Shown here one piece after another: positions 34,827 through 43,656 of a DNA stretch of 64,000 bases (positions are counted from its first letter, which is position 1; each line of letters begins with the position of its first letter). The notes under the pieces are model-generated. The model searched no databases and was not told the origin of the DNA. It saw only the letters and a program-made list of their open reading frames with translations. A program made the translations under genes and the position numbers. The stretch comes from an uncultured Lachnospiraceae bacterium (GTDB taxonomy: Bacteria > Bacillota > Clostridia > Lachnospirales > Lachnospiraceae): the NCBI GenBank assembly GCA_946405625.1, contig CAMJHQ010000005.1, positions 1 to 64,000 of the forward strand, read 5' to 3'.

Positions 34827-36875
34827 TTACCTCCTCATATCTACCTGTATTCCGACATTTTCATAGCTTCCGAGTTTTGAAATAAGATAATTTGATATTT
34901 CACCAACAATCACTTCATCATCAGTCTTTATATATATAACTCTTCTATATACATCATCGATCTTATATATAACTGCTTCTGCAGGTCCGATTATATCTAC
35001 AGCACTTTTCTTGAAGGAACTACTTATTTTGCCCTTATCCGTCTCGTCACTACGATCCATATAAAGCTTCTTCAGTTCTGAGGCGAGTTCCTCTGCCGCT
35101 CTTAAAGCCGCATCTTCATCACCGGATGTAACCATCACCTCTGTAAGCCTGTAAAAAGGCGGATATCTGAGTATCCTTCTATATGCAGTTTCATATTGAT
35201 AAAAGCCTTCATAATTCTGCTCTGCGGCAGTCATAATCGCATAATGCTCGGGTTGATAGGTCTGAATCACCGTATAGCCCTTCTTGTCGGCTCTACCTGC
35301 TCTTCCGGCCGCCTGAGTCAAGAGATCAAACGTCCTCTCTGATGACTCATAATCACTGTCAAAAAGTCCCAGATCCGCAAGTATAGCTCCCACAACTGTT
35401 ACATTTCCAAAATCATGTCCTTTTACGATCATCTGTGTTCCTATAAGACAGTCTGCCTTATGATTTCTGAATGCACTGATAATCCTTCCGTGAGAGCCCT
35501 TGGTCTTCGTAGTATCTTTATCCATACGGATAGTTTTTACACCGGGGAAGAGTCTTTGCACCTCTGCTTCAACCTTCTCCGTTCCCGTTCCGTATCCTCC
35601 GATCAGCTTGGACTTACATTTCGGACAAGCCTTTGGCATCACCTCAGTATGTCCGCAATAATGGCACATAAGTGTACTCGATCCATGAAGTGAAAGAGAC
35701 ACATCACATCTCGGACATTTTATAACCTCTCCACATTCTCTGCATGAAACAAATGTATTAAATCCTCTTCGGTTAATAAAGAGCATCGCCTGCTCACCTG
35801 CACTGAACGCAGCGCTGAGTTTTTCATACAGTGCTCCGGAAATAATACTTCTGTTGCCTTTCTTCAGTTCATCTCTCATATCAACGACTGTAACCGAAGG
35901 AAGTGAACTGCCTGCAGCACGTTTATCAAGAGACATCAAAGTGAGCTTACCTGTTTCAGCCATATGATAACTTGTAACCGACGGCGTTGCACTACCAAGT
36001 ATTACTGCAGCTCCTTCTATCTCCGCCCTCTTAAAAGCCGTTTCTCTGGCATGATATTTTGGTGTGGACTCACTCTTATAAGAATTATCATGTTCCTCAT
36101 CGATTATTATCAATCCAAGTCTCTCGAAGGGAGTAAAGAGCGCCGATCTCGGACCGATTATAATATCGGTTTCTCCGGTTCTCGCACGTTCAAATTCCCT
36201 GAATTTCTCACCTTTACTGAGTCTGGAATTCAGAATCGATATCCTGTCGCCGAATACCGCCCTGAACCTGGCAACCGTCTGAAATGTAAGAGCTATTTCC
36301 GGAATGAGCATTATAACAGCACGGCCTTCGTCAGTAACTTTCTTGGCAAGCTGTATATAAACCTCCGTCTTTCCGCTCCCCGTAATTCCGTGAAGGAGAT
36401 ATCTGTCTCTCCTTCCGTTGCTGTAATCATCACAGAACTTATCAACAACTGCTCTCTGCTGATCATTCAGCTCCTCTATCGGAGCAAATTCCGGAACCGA
36501 CTCCATTATATCGACTCCCGGTTTTCTGGCTGAAACCTTCTCCTTTACAGGCATAACCGTTCTGAGTGCGGTTATCATGGTACATGAGTAGGTTTCCTTC
36601 ATCCACGCTGCAAGTCTTATAAGACTCGCCTCGACTTCTATGGATTTTTCATCGATCTCTATTATTTCCTTGAGCTTTTCCGGATCGTATTCCGGAATGT
36701 CCTTAACTTCTATTACATACCCCTTCTGCACCTTGTTCCATCGTCCAAATGGTACATTTACTACAGATCCGGTCTGAACAACATCCGAAAGCTCATCGGG
36801 AATCTTGTATTCAAAGGTCTTATCGACGCCTTCATGCGAAATATCTATTATTATATCCGCATATTTTTGTGACAT
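34827..36875 (-). CDS. priA: Primosomal protein N' (replication restart helicase PriA)
   Basis: A 682-residue superfamily 2 helicase, somewhat short for PriA (about 730-800). The N-terminal 3'-DNA-binding region is present, then LLHGITGSGKTEVYIQ (Walker A), IIIDEEHDNSYK (DEEH), ATPSVTSY, zinc-binding cysteines in CRECGEVIKCPRCDVSL and CHYCGHTEVMPKACPKC, and QAAGRAGRADKKG. It reloads the replisome at stalled forks. ATG 36875 lies inside the end of murE, preceded by GGAGGAAG. Confidence 0.97.
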   Translation of the reverse strand: MSQKYADIIIDISHEGVDKTFEYKIPDELSDVVQTGSVVNVPFGRWNKVQKGYVIEVKDIPEYDPEKLKEIIEIDEKSIEVEASLIRLAAWMKETYSCTMITALRTVMPVKEKVSARKPGVDIMESVPEFAPIEELNDQQRAVVDKFCDDYSNGRRDRYLLHGITGSGKTEVYIQLAKKVTDEGRAVIMLIPEIALTFQTVARFRAVFGDRISILNSRLSKGEKFREFERARTGETDIIIGPRSALFTPFERLGLIIIDEEHDNSYKSESTPKYHARETAFKRAEIEGAAVILGSATPSVTSYHMAETGKLTLMSLDKRAAGSSLPSVTVVDMRDELKKGNRSIISGALYEKLSAAFSAGEQAMLFINRRGFNTFVSCRECGEVIKCPRCDVSLSLHGSSTLMCHYCGHTEVMPKACPKCKSKLIGGYGTGTEKVEAEVQRLFPGVKTIRMDKDTTKTKGSHGRIISAFRNHKADCLIGTQMIVKGHDFGNVTVVGAILADLGLFDSDYESSERTFDLLTQAAGRAGRADKKGYTVIQTYQPEHYAIMTAAEQNYEGFYQYETAYRRILRYPPFYRLTEVMVTSGDEDAALRAAEELASELKKLYMDRSDETDKGKISSSFKKSAVDIIGPAEAVIYKIDDVYRRVIYIKTDDEVIVGEISNYLISKLGSYENVGIQVDMRR

Positions 36876-38361
36876 CCTCTTCCTCCAAAATCTCTCTTAT
36901 AAGGTCTCTCTCATCCATATGATGCTTTATGCCGCATATTTCCTGATAATCCTCATGACCTTTACCCGCAAGGATGACGATGTCCCCTTCAACTGCATTC
37001 ATTATCGCATACCTTATTGCTTCCTTACGGTCTATTATCTCTACATATTTTCCGTCGGTTCTTCCGATTCCGACCTTTATATCATCTATAATCGCCTGCG
37101 GGTCTTCATTTCTCGGGTTATCACTTGTAATAACCGTGAAATCCGCATACTTTCCGGAAACCTCGCCCATTCCGTAACGTCTTTCCTTGGATCTGTTTCC
37201 GCCGCATCCAAAGAGGGTGACAATTCTCTTTGGCTCATATTGTCTGATCGCCTGAATAAGTGACTTCAGGGACATATCGTTATGAGCATAATCTATCATC
37301 AGAGTAAACTTATCTGAAATAGGTATCATTTCAACACGGCCTCTGACTTTGACCTTCTTCAGAATTTCACAGATCTTATCTTTAGATACGCCCATCTCAT
37401 CGGCAACAACTATAGCTGCAAGTGAGTTATGAACGCTGAAATCTCCCGGAAGATCAACCATTATATCGGCATTCATTTTTCCGCTGAGGGTATATTCTAT
37501 TCCGAGAGTACCCATTTCCTTGCGGATCTTGATATCAGAAGCTCTGTAGTCCGCATCTTCCTTCTCGCCGAAGGTGATCATCTCACAGGTGCTTCCGTCC
37601 ATCATATATGCAGATTCCGGATCGTCAATGTTGAAGAAGCCTTTTTTTACAATTGAGAAAAGAAGCTTCTTACAGTCTCTGTATTCCTCATAGGAATCAT
37701 GCTCATCCGGTCCGATATGATCCGGAGAAAGATTTGTAAAGATACCATAATCGAAATCAACACCGGCAACTCTGTTCAGCTTAAGGCCCTGCGAAGAAAC
37801 CTCCATAACAACGCTGTCGAGTCCGTTTTCGATCATATCCTTAAATACCTTGTGAAGCTTGATAGATTCCGGAGTCGTATTCTTCGCCGGGATGATATTT
37901 TTGCCGTCATTTATCTCGATGGTACCGACCAGTCCTGTCTTATGTCCTGCTCTTTCAAGCATGTCATGGATCATATACGCAGTCGTTGTCTTGCCCTTCG
38001 TTCCTGTAATTCCGATAACTTTAAGACGCTTAGACGGTTCTCCGTAGAAACGGCTGCTCATAACGCCCATCATATAGCGTGCATTTTCAACTTTAACTAT
38101 CGTGACTTTACCGAGTTCATCATCGGTAAGTCCAAACTCGCTTTTCAGCTTAGCCGAATCCCATTCGGTCACGATTGCTGCCGCACCGTCATTAATGGCA
38201 CCCGGAATAAATTTTGCGCCATCGACTTTTGCTCCGGGAATGGCAAAATAAAGCCCTCCCTCTTCGACTTCTCGTGAATCGTTTGTAATACTTCTTATAT
38301 CTATATCAATCCTGCCCGCACACTCTGCACGATCAGAAGAAATCAACTCAGATAAGATCAT
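36832..38361 (-). CDS. murE: UDP-MurNAc-L-Ala-D-Glu ligase adding meso-diaminopimelate
   Basis: A 509-residue Mur ligase. GITGTKGKTTTAYMI is the ATP loop, TPES and the carbamylated-Lys region follow, then YAHNDMSLKSLI. The specificity motif DNPRNEDP is the form linked to meso-DAP rather than lysine. The C-terminal GKGHEDYQ motif is present. It adds the third stem-peptide residue in peptidoglycan precursor synthesis. The gene follows rpoZ after a strong hairpin (38392-38446) and overlaps priA by 44 bases. AGGGG is the RBS. Confidence 0.96.
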   Translation of the reverse strand: MILSELISSDRAECAGRIDIDIRSITNDSREVEEGGLYFAIPGAKVDGAKFIPGAINDGAAAIVTEWDSAKLKSEFGLTDDELGKVTIVKVENARYMMGVMSSRFYGEPSKRLKVIGITGTKGKTTTAYMIHDMLERAGHKTGLVGTIEINDGKNIIPAKNTTPESIKLHKVFKDMIENGLDSVVMEVSSQGLKLNRVAGVDFDYGIFTNLSPDHIGPDEHDSYEEYRDCKKLLFSIVKKGFFNIDDPESAYMMDGSTCEMITFGEKEDADYRASDIKIRKEMGTLGIEYTLSGKMNADIMVDLPGDFSVHNSLAAIVVADEMGVSKDKICEILKKVKVRGRVEMIPISDKFTLMIDYAHNDMSLKSLIQAIRQYEPKRIVTLFGCGGNRSKERRYGMGEVSGKYADFTVITSDNPRNEDPQAIIDDIKVGIGRTDGKYVEIIDRKEAIRYAIMNAVEGDIVILAGKGHEDYQEICGIKHHMDERDLIREILEEEDVTKICGYNNRYFA

Positions 38362-38391
38362 TTCTTAAACCCCTTTCTCACTTAAAATGAA

Positions 38392-38446
38392 CGGGCATTG
38401 GTCCTCACGGTACAGATTATTCCGTACTTGTGACGACCAACGCCCG
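38392..38446 (-). promoter_or_regulatory. Long stem-loop between rpoZ and murE
   Basis: An imperfect inverted repeat: CGGGCaTTGGTCcTCACgGTAC pairs with GTACttGTGAcGACCAAcGCCCG around a 10-base loop, about 19 pairs with a few mismatches. On the minus strand it lies between the rpoZ stop and the murE ATG and is followed by TTCATTTTAA, a poor terminator tail. It could be an attenuator or RNA-processing site. Confidence 0.7.
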
Positions 38447-38464
38447 GTCAGGTGCTGCATATGA

Positions 38465-38695
38465 TTATTCGTCTCCGACAATCTTGATCTTTCCCTTATA
38501 AAGCTCTTCAACAGCAATAGATAAAGGCTTCTTTCCTGCAGCATCAACATGTGGCTCTGAGCCGTTAACAATCTGTCTTGCACGCTTTGCTGTAGCAAGC
38601 ACGATTGAATATCTGCTCTGTACCACCGGCTGTTCTCCCGGCTCAACGCCTGTGTTTGCAACAGCCATAAGGTCTGAATAAGATGGATGTATCAT
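38465..38695 (-). CDS. rpoZ: RNA polymerase omega subunit
   Basis: A 76-residue RpoZ: HPSYSDLMAVAN at the N terminus, SRYSIVLATAKRARQIV (the conserved helix that cradles beta-prime) and KPLSIAVEELYKGKI at the end. It assists RNA polymerase assembly. AAGGAGGAAG precedes the ATG. It follows gmk by 55 bases as in other Firmicutes. Confidence 0.95.
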   Translation of the reverse strand: MIHPSYSDLMAVANTGVEPGEQPVVQSRYSIVLATAKRARQIVNGSEPHVDAAGKKPLSIAVEELYKGKIKIVGDE

Positions 38696-38750
38696 TTATC
38701 TTCCTCCTTTATATGAAGCCCGGAAGGGCCTATAAACATTTTTCATGGAT

Positions 38751-39368
38751 CTACTTATACTCTGCCAATTCTCCCTGAATCTTCTTGATAAATTCAATTG
38801 AATTCTCTGTTTTATAATCATCACTGATTATTATGGAATGAACTGCATCAATGCAATCCTCAAGGCCATCATTGATAACTACATAATCATAATTATCCAT
38901 AAGCTCTGCCTCATCGGCAGCACGGCTTATTCTCTTGTTGATAACCTCTTCGGTTTCTGTACCGCGCTTCAGAAGCCTCTCCCTCAAGGTTTCAATATCC
39001 TTAGTCGTAATAAAGATAAGAACCGCATCCGGATACTGTGCCTTTATATTTGAAGCACCCTTGACTTCAATTTCAAGTATTACCGTTTTTCCCTGTGCCA
39101 GCTCGTCTTCAACAAACTTTCGTGGAGTACCATAGTAATTATCTACATATTTTGTCCACTCAATAAGTCCGTTATAATCAACCAGACTGAGGAACTCTTC
39201 AGTAGTCTTAAAATAATATTCCCTGCCGTCAACCTCTCCTTCTCTCGGAGCTCTTGTTGTAGCAGAAATAGAAAGACTGTAGCCATATCTTTCAATAAGC
39301 TGCTTTATGACGGTACCCTTACCGGCACCCGAAAAACCCGAAACAACAACCAGTTTTCCTTTACCCAT
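38751..39368 (-). CDS. gmk: Guanylate kinase
   Basis: A 205-residue enzyme with P-loop SGFSGAGKGT near the N terminus, STTRAPREGEVDGREYYF (GMP binding) and a lid and LID-like region with RLLKRGTETEEVINKR. It converts GMP to GDP. In many Firmicutes remA stands between yicC and gmk. Here the 95-base gap has only GATCA-rich degenerate repeats and no remA. Confidence 0.96.
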   Translation of the reverse strand: MGKGKLVVVSGFSGAGKGTVIKQLIERYGYSLSISATTRAPREGEVDGREYYFKTTEEFLSLVDYNGLIEWTKYVDNYYGTPRKFVEDELAQGKTVILEIEVKGASNIKAQYPDAVLIFITTKDIETLRERLLKRGTETEEVINKRISRAADEAELMDNYDYVVINDGLEDCIDAVHSIIISDDYKTENSIEFIKKIQGELAEYK

Positions 39369-39463
39369 ATGTCTCTCCTCATAATCTATTATGTCTGAAA
39401 GCAGATCACATCAAAATCGGATCAACTGATGATCATACGATCAGCAGACTGCCTTCCACTGAT

Positions 39464-40339
39464 TTACTCAATGTTCTGCACTTGTTCTCTAACCTTTTCG
39501 ATGAGAGTTTTCAGCTCAATTCCGATATCGGTAACTTCCTTGGTATCAGACTTAGAAAGCGTTGTATTAGCCTCTCTGTTCATTTCCTGAACAATAAAGT
39601 CAAGCTTTCTTCCTGCTGCCTTATCCTCACCGAGGATATCTCTTACAGCCTGAATATGGCTTCTGAGTCTTACAAGTTCTTCATCAACAGCCACCTTATC
39701 GGCGTAAATGATAACCTCCTGAACTATACGAGCATCATCTATATCCCTGAGTTCAAGAATATCATTAACCTTAGCTGTAAGCTTTTCTTTATATTCTTCG
39801 ACAATTCCCGGAACAAGCTCTTCAATCCTGTTTACAAGAACTTCGATCTCATCCATTTTATCAAGCAGATCCTTCGCGAGATTCTCGCCTTCCTTCTGCC
39901 TTGATTCCATAAAGTTTTTTCCTGCCTCATCAAAAACCTTCTGGATATCCGTATACTCTTCGTCCTCAGCGCTGTAGTTTTCTTCTAATGAAAACACATC
40001 AGGAAAACGAGCAATTACCGTAGGCTTATAATCTTCTTCCAGACCGAAATCTTCAGCTATCTGCTTCAGATAATTCATATATTCCGAAGCGATCTCCTTA
40101 TTGTACTTTACGGTTTCGCTGGTCTTAAGATTCTGATATGTTACAAAAACATCGATCTTTCCGCGCTCAGCATAAAGTTTAAGTCTCTTCCTTATCTCCG
40201 GCTCAAATCTGCTTATTGAGCGAGGAAGCTTAACACTTACATCAAGATATCTGTGATTAACAGATTTCATTTCAATGATGATCTTCTTTTCATCATCAAT
40301 AAATTCGCTTCTACCGAATCCAGTCATACTGCAAATCAT
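39464..40339 (-). CDS. yicC: YicC family endoribonuclease-like protein
   Basis: A 291-residue YicC/YloC protein at full length: SMTGFGRSEF at the N terminus, VNHRYLDVSVKLPR, and C-terminal KLDFIVQEMNREANTTLSKS followed by ELKTLIEKVREQVQNIE. Family members have recently been tied to endoribonuclease activity. First gene of the yicC-gmk-rpoZ-murE run, with AGGGG before the ATG. The 248 bases upstream hold the pilin terminator and nothing else recognised. Confidence 0.93.
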   Translation of the reverse strand: MICSMTGFGRSEFIDDEKKIIIEMKSVNHRYLDVSVKLPRSISRFEPEIRKRLKLYAERGKIDVFVTYQNLKTSETVKYNKEIASEYMNYLKQIAEDFGLEEDYKPTVIARFPDVFSLEENYSAEDEEYTDIQKVFDEAGKNFMESRQKEGENLAKDLLDKMDEIEVLVNRIEELVPGIVEEYKEKLTAKVNDILELRDIDDARIVQEVIIYADKVAVDEELVRLRSHIQAVRDILGEDKAAGRKLDFIVQEMNREANTTLSKSDTKEVTDIGIELKTLIEKVREQVQNIE

Positions 40340-40531
40340 ATTGTAATCCCCTAACTGTTCGCGTTTCTTTTATCACCCTTATATAACGCGTACAGCTTAT
40401 TGTAATATATTTCCGGCTTTTATTCAAGGATAAATCTATACCCCCTTCTCTGCATACAGATCCACTCTTCTTCATTACTGTTCACAGTCAACATCAGCCG
40501 TATTCATAGCCCCTTTGTTTCACATGACAAA

Positions 40532-40553
40532 GGCGGCAGCCGAAGCTGCCGCC
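40532..40553 (-). terminator. Terminator hairpin of the riboswitch-controlled pilin gene
   Basis: Perfect 9-base GC-rich stem GGCGGCAGC / GCTGCCGCC with a 4-base loop, 35 bases after the pilin stop. On the minus strand it is followed by TTTGTC. Confidence 0.8.
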
Positions 40554-40587
40554 TCATCAGAGGTATATTTGCTGTTAAGCTTATTAT

Positions 40588-41364
40588 TTATCTGCTGTAT
40601 TCTGCACATGGATTAGGATGAAGCCTGTACAGCGGGCGAACCGGATTATGAGGATCCTTATATCCGGCCCAGATTTCACAAGCGCCATTGTCATCTCGTC
40701 TGTAGATGCACCAGCATTCAGGAATCTTCTCCTCATTTCCGCCTGCATAAAGCGAGGTCTTCGTTTCGGCCGAAGGAGCCTGCAGCTTCGATGCCTTCCT
40801 GCACTTAAAGAATACATATCCGTTATCCTCTCCATCATAGGTGCGGTTGCCGTTATCATAACCGCCTACCGCCCTATCCTGACACAGATTGATAAGGAAT
40901 TCATCAGTATAAGCTCTCTGACTTTCAGCTGCAGGATCAACACCATCCATAGCAGCTTTAAACAATGAATTCTCCCATGCTCCACCGTAATTTCCGTCAT
41001 GTCTTATACCTCTGCACCATGAAACAAGTCTTATGGAATATACTCCTGTACCCGACGTTGTATTTGCCTGATGGCCGTCATTTGTTACAAAAGTTCTTCC
41101 CGACCTGTTGTCACTTACAGTTGCGATAACTGCCCATCCGGCTGCCGCTTCATCGCTGGATGTAGCTGCCGCAAGATGTGCAGCTTCATAAAGCATCTGT
41201 GCATCCTGAATATCTACAGCCTTTCTTGACTTATCGATATATCTGATAAGCGCAGGTGCTATCACAGCTGCAAGGATTGCCATGATTGCAATAACTATAA
41301 TAAGCTCAACAAGAGAAAAACCACTATTCAATTTTCTATATTCATTTCTATTCATTTTTCTCAT
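40588..41364 (-). CDS. Type IV pilin controlled by a c-di-GMP riboswitch
   Basis: A 258-residue prepilin. A 15-residue basic leader ends in Gly before FSLVE; cleavage is expected between Gly15 and Phe16. A hydrophobic helix follows (about 16-45), then a globular domain rich in Gly/Asn/Asp with five cysteines after the helix, ending in PNPCAEYSR. The helix segment is nearly identical to that of the pilin at 1-139, so both are probably used by the PilB/PilC machine. The gene stands alone between rqcH and yicC, with its own promoter, riboswitch and terminator. RBS AGGGG lies 8 bases before ATG 41364. Adhesin, major or minor role is unknown. Confidence 0.93.
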   Translation of the reverse strand: MRKMNRNEYRKLNSGFSLVELIIVIAIMAILAAVIAPALIRYIDKSRKAVDIQDAQMLYEAAHLAAATSSDEAAAGWAVIATVSDNRSGRTFVTNDGHQANTTSGTGVYSIRLVSWCRGIRHDGNYGGAWENSLFKAAMDGVDPAAESQRAYTDEFLINLCQDRAVGGYDNGNRTYDGEDNGYVFFKCRKASKLQAPSAETKTSLYAGGNEEKIPECWCIYRRDDNGACEIWAGYKDPHNPVRPLYRLHPNPCAEYSR

Positions 41365-41429
41365 ACAATCAACCCCTGTCTTTTTAAAATTTGCATCATA
41401 TCTTTTTCATGCTCTCTCACCTTCATAAA

Positions 41430-41464
41430 AACGAAAAGATGCCTTGTCTACAGACAAAGCATCT
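41430..41464 (-). terminator. Intrinsic terminator in the pilin leader (riboswitch expression platform)
   Basis: On the minus strand AGATGCTTTGTCT and AGACAAGGCATCT form a near-perfect 13-base stem with a tiny loop, followed by TTTTCGTTTTT. It lies between the c-di-GMP aptamer and the pilin ATG. Its 5' arm (GCTTTGTC) is also complementary to GGCAAAGC in the aptamer, which suggests a switch between two pairings. Confidence 0.88.
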
Positions 41465-41496
41465 TACTTGATTCCTATAACTCCATTCAGTCTTTT

Positions 41497-41577
41497 TATT
41501 CGTGCAGCTGGCTATCATGTAAATATTTAGACCCTATAGCTTTGCGTCACAGCGTTTCCCCTGCTTTGCCTGTTATC
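41497..41577 (-). promoter_or_regulatory. Cyclic di-GMP-I (GEMM-I) riboswitch aptamer
   Basis: On the minus strand the conserved core is plain: GGCAAAGC, a GGGAAAC tetraloop hairpin, GTGACGCAAAGCTATAGGG, TCTAA, and then the closing ATGATAGCCAGCTGC. This order and wording is the class I c-di-GMP aptamer. It is followed about 35 bases later by a terminator and then by a pilin gene. Confidence 0.93.
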
Positions 41578-41634
41578 ATTTTAAAATTGTAATAATATAA
41601 CAAATGATTTTGTACATATTTAACAACTACATAC

Positions 41635-41663
41635 ATAATAGCCTATATTTAGACGAAAATCAA
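41635..41663 (-). promoter_or_regulatory. Promoter for the riboswitch-pilin transcript
   Basis: On the minus strand TTGATT (41663-41658) and TATTAT (41640-41635) are separated by 17 bases, about 60 bases upstream of the aptamer. The rest of the gap to the rqcH stop at 41785 is very AT-rich with no other feature seen. Confidence 0.55.
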
Positions 41664-41784
41664 CCGTTTTTTTAATAAAAAATGAATGAATTATGAATAT
41701 TTTATGAACACACCGTATATTTTTTATGAATATATTAAATAGTCTAGAAATTTTATTATAAAAACAATATTTTTACTATATTTT

Positions 41785-43542
41785 TTATTCCGCCGTTTTG
41801 ATGTCATCAATGTTCTTCTCAACAACAACCGAATAATTCGTATGATAAATTACATATCCGAGATTCGCAGCCGGCGGTTTTTTAAGATTTTTCCTTTCCG
41901 TATAATCAATTTCAACCTTGCTGCTTTCAACAGATGAGTAAAATGCAGCAAGCCTCGCCGCCTCAAGATAAGTAGCATCAGGTATTTCCTCGTCTCTGTT
42001 TCTTCTCACGATAACATGAGACCCCGGAGCCTTCTTCGCATGAAACCACATATCATTTGCTCCAGCCAGACGGAATGTCAGTTCATCATTCTGAATATTA
42101 TTCTTTCCAACATAGATATCAAAGCCGTTCGAAGATATGAAATGAAGCGGTTTTCCCTTTGCTTCACGTCTCTGTCCCTTCTTACTCTTATCAAGAACTC
42201 TTTCCGCTGCACTTCCTCTTAAGAAGCCCGAACCGATGAGTTCTCTTCTTATTTCCGCTATGTCAGTTTCATCCGACGCTATATCAAGTGACAGCTGTAC
42301 ACTCTTAAGATATTCAAGTTCCGCCTCAGAATCCGAAAGTTGCTGAACCAGTGCCGCAGCAGTCCTCTTCTTCTTATTATATTTTTCAAAATATTTCTTG
42401 CTGGCTTCTCTTGCATCACAATTTTCCGGAATCGGGATCTTAACTTCTTTATTATCATCATAATAATTCATACATACAAGCTCAGCAGCCCCCGGTTCGA
42501 GCGAATAACCATATGTATTAAGAAGTTCTCCATATATCCTGTACTTTTCCCTATCCTCGGTATCCTTCATCTGGTTTCTCTGAAGATCAAGTTTCTTCGC
42601 CGTTCTTTCAACAGCCTGTGCAACCACATGCCTGAGCTCTGTCGTCTTCTGCTTAATCCTCACTTTATCATTCTTCATCTGATAGAAGCGTTTCAGCATA
42701 TCCGAAACCGAATCGCAGCCTACCGCCTCAAATCCTCTGTACACCTCAAAAGGGACAACACTGTAATCTTTCGGTACATCATTTTCCAGATAAATGTACG
42801 GCTTACTCTCTTCTGTCAAAAGCTTACGAAGTGAATCATAAAGCTTACATTTATCTGATTCACTGAGTTCTTCGGAGTTTGCTCCACCGTCAATTCCGGC
42901 TCTTTCACATATCTCATTTGCCGTGACAGTCGCAATACCGTTAAGCGATGTGCTGATCAGCTTTGAAACAACTCCGGGCTTTCCGAGCACATTTTCGACA
43001 AACATCTTCTCGTCTGTCTCTCTCGGATCACTCTTATCCGGTGACTTCGGTGTCTCATACTGCATTCCCGGAAGCACCTGTCTCACTGAACTGACGTCCA
43101 GCGGAATTCTCTTTATGGAATCCAGGATTTTTCCCGAATCATCCACAAAAATGATATTGCTGTGCCTTCCCATAAGCTCAACTATGAGACGCTTCTGTCT
43201 TACATCTCCCATTTCATCAAGGTGTTCTACATGAATTTCAATGATTCTGTCAAACCCCGGCTGGATTATATCCTTGATCCTTCCGTTCCCTATATGCTTT
43301 CTGAGCAGCATGCAGAAATTCGGAGCAGTCATCGGAGCCGCCTTCAGAGTATCAGTCAGATAAACAAGCGGAAGACTCGGATTAACCGACATCATCAGTT
43401 TGAGATTATTATCCTTTCCGTTTTTAATGACCATATCAATTTCGTCTGCTTCTGTCTGCTGAATCTTATTGATCCTGCCACCCACAGCTCTTTCGCGGAG
43501 TTCCCTGACCACCGCATTTATTGTATATCCGTCAAATGCCAT
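41785..43542 (-). CDS. rqcH: NFACT-family ribosome quality control protein RqcH
   Basis: A 585-residue protein with the NFACT-N (FpgN-like) domain starting AFDGYTINAVVRELRERAVGGRINKIQQ, helix-hairpin and coiled-coil parts (about 270-440, including PYIYLENDVPKDYSVVPFE before it) and the C-terminal NFACT-R domain (FISSNGFDIYVGKNNIQNDEL, then DMWFHAKKAPGSHVIVR). RqcH binds stalled 50S-peptidyl-tRNA complexes and adds Ala tails. Older annotation calls it a fibronectin-binding protein. It is a single gene after the glgA terminator. Confidence 0.95.
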   Translation of the reverse strand: MAFDGYTINAVVRELRERAVGGRINKIQQTEADEIDMVIKNGKDNNLKLMMSVNPSLPLVYLTDTLKAAPMTAPNFCMLLRKHIGNGRIKDIIQPGFDRIIEIHVEHLDEMGDVRQKRLIVELMGRHSNIIFVDDSGKILDSIKRIPLDVSSVRQVLPGMQYETPKSPDKSDPRETDEKMFVENVLGKPGVVSKLISTSLNGIATVTANEICERAGIDGGANSEELSESDKCKLYDSLRKLLTEESKPYIYLENDVPKDYSVVPFEVYRGFEAVGCDSVSDMLKRFYQMKNDKVRIKQKTTELRHVVAQAVERTAKKLDLQRNQMKDTEDREKYRIYGELLNTYGYSLEPGAAELVCMNYYDDNKEVKIPIPENCDAREASKKYFEKYNKKKRTAAALVQQLSDSEAELEYLKSVQLSLDIASDETDIAEIRRELIGSGFLRGSAAERVLDKSKKGQRREAKGKPLHFISSNGFDIYVGKNNIQNDELTFRLAGANDMWFHAKKAPGSHVIVRRNRDEEIPDATYLEAARLAAFYSSVESSKVEIDYTERKNLKKPPAANLGYVIYHTNYSVVVEKNIDDIKTAE

Positions 43543-43618
43543 AATAATCCTCTTTCAAATTAGAACTTGCGAAACTCACACGCTATGATCACAAGCGTGC
43601 GGCGTCTGATATATCAAG

Positions 43619-43648
43619 CAAAAAGGCCGATAGCCACAGCTACCGGCC
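43619..43648 (-). terminator. Terminator after glgA
   Basis: On the minus strand GGCCGGTAGC / GCTATCGGCC form a 10-base stem (one G-T or mismatch) with a 4-base loop, followed by TTTTTG, 9 bases after the glgA stop. Confidence 0.88.
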
Positions 43649-43656
43649 CAATAATA

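Noticed and set aside
39369-39463. Search for remA between yicC and gmk
   Set aside because: The gap is only 95 bases of repeats; no coding trace.
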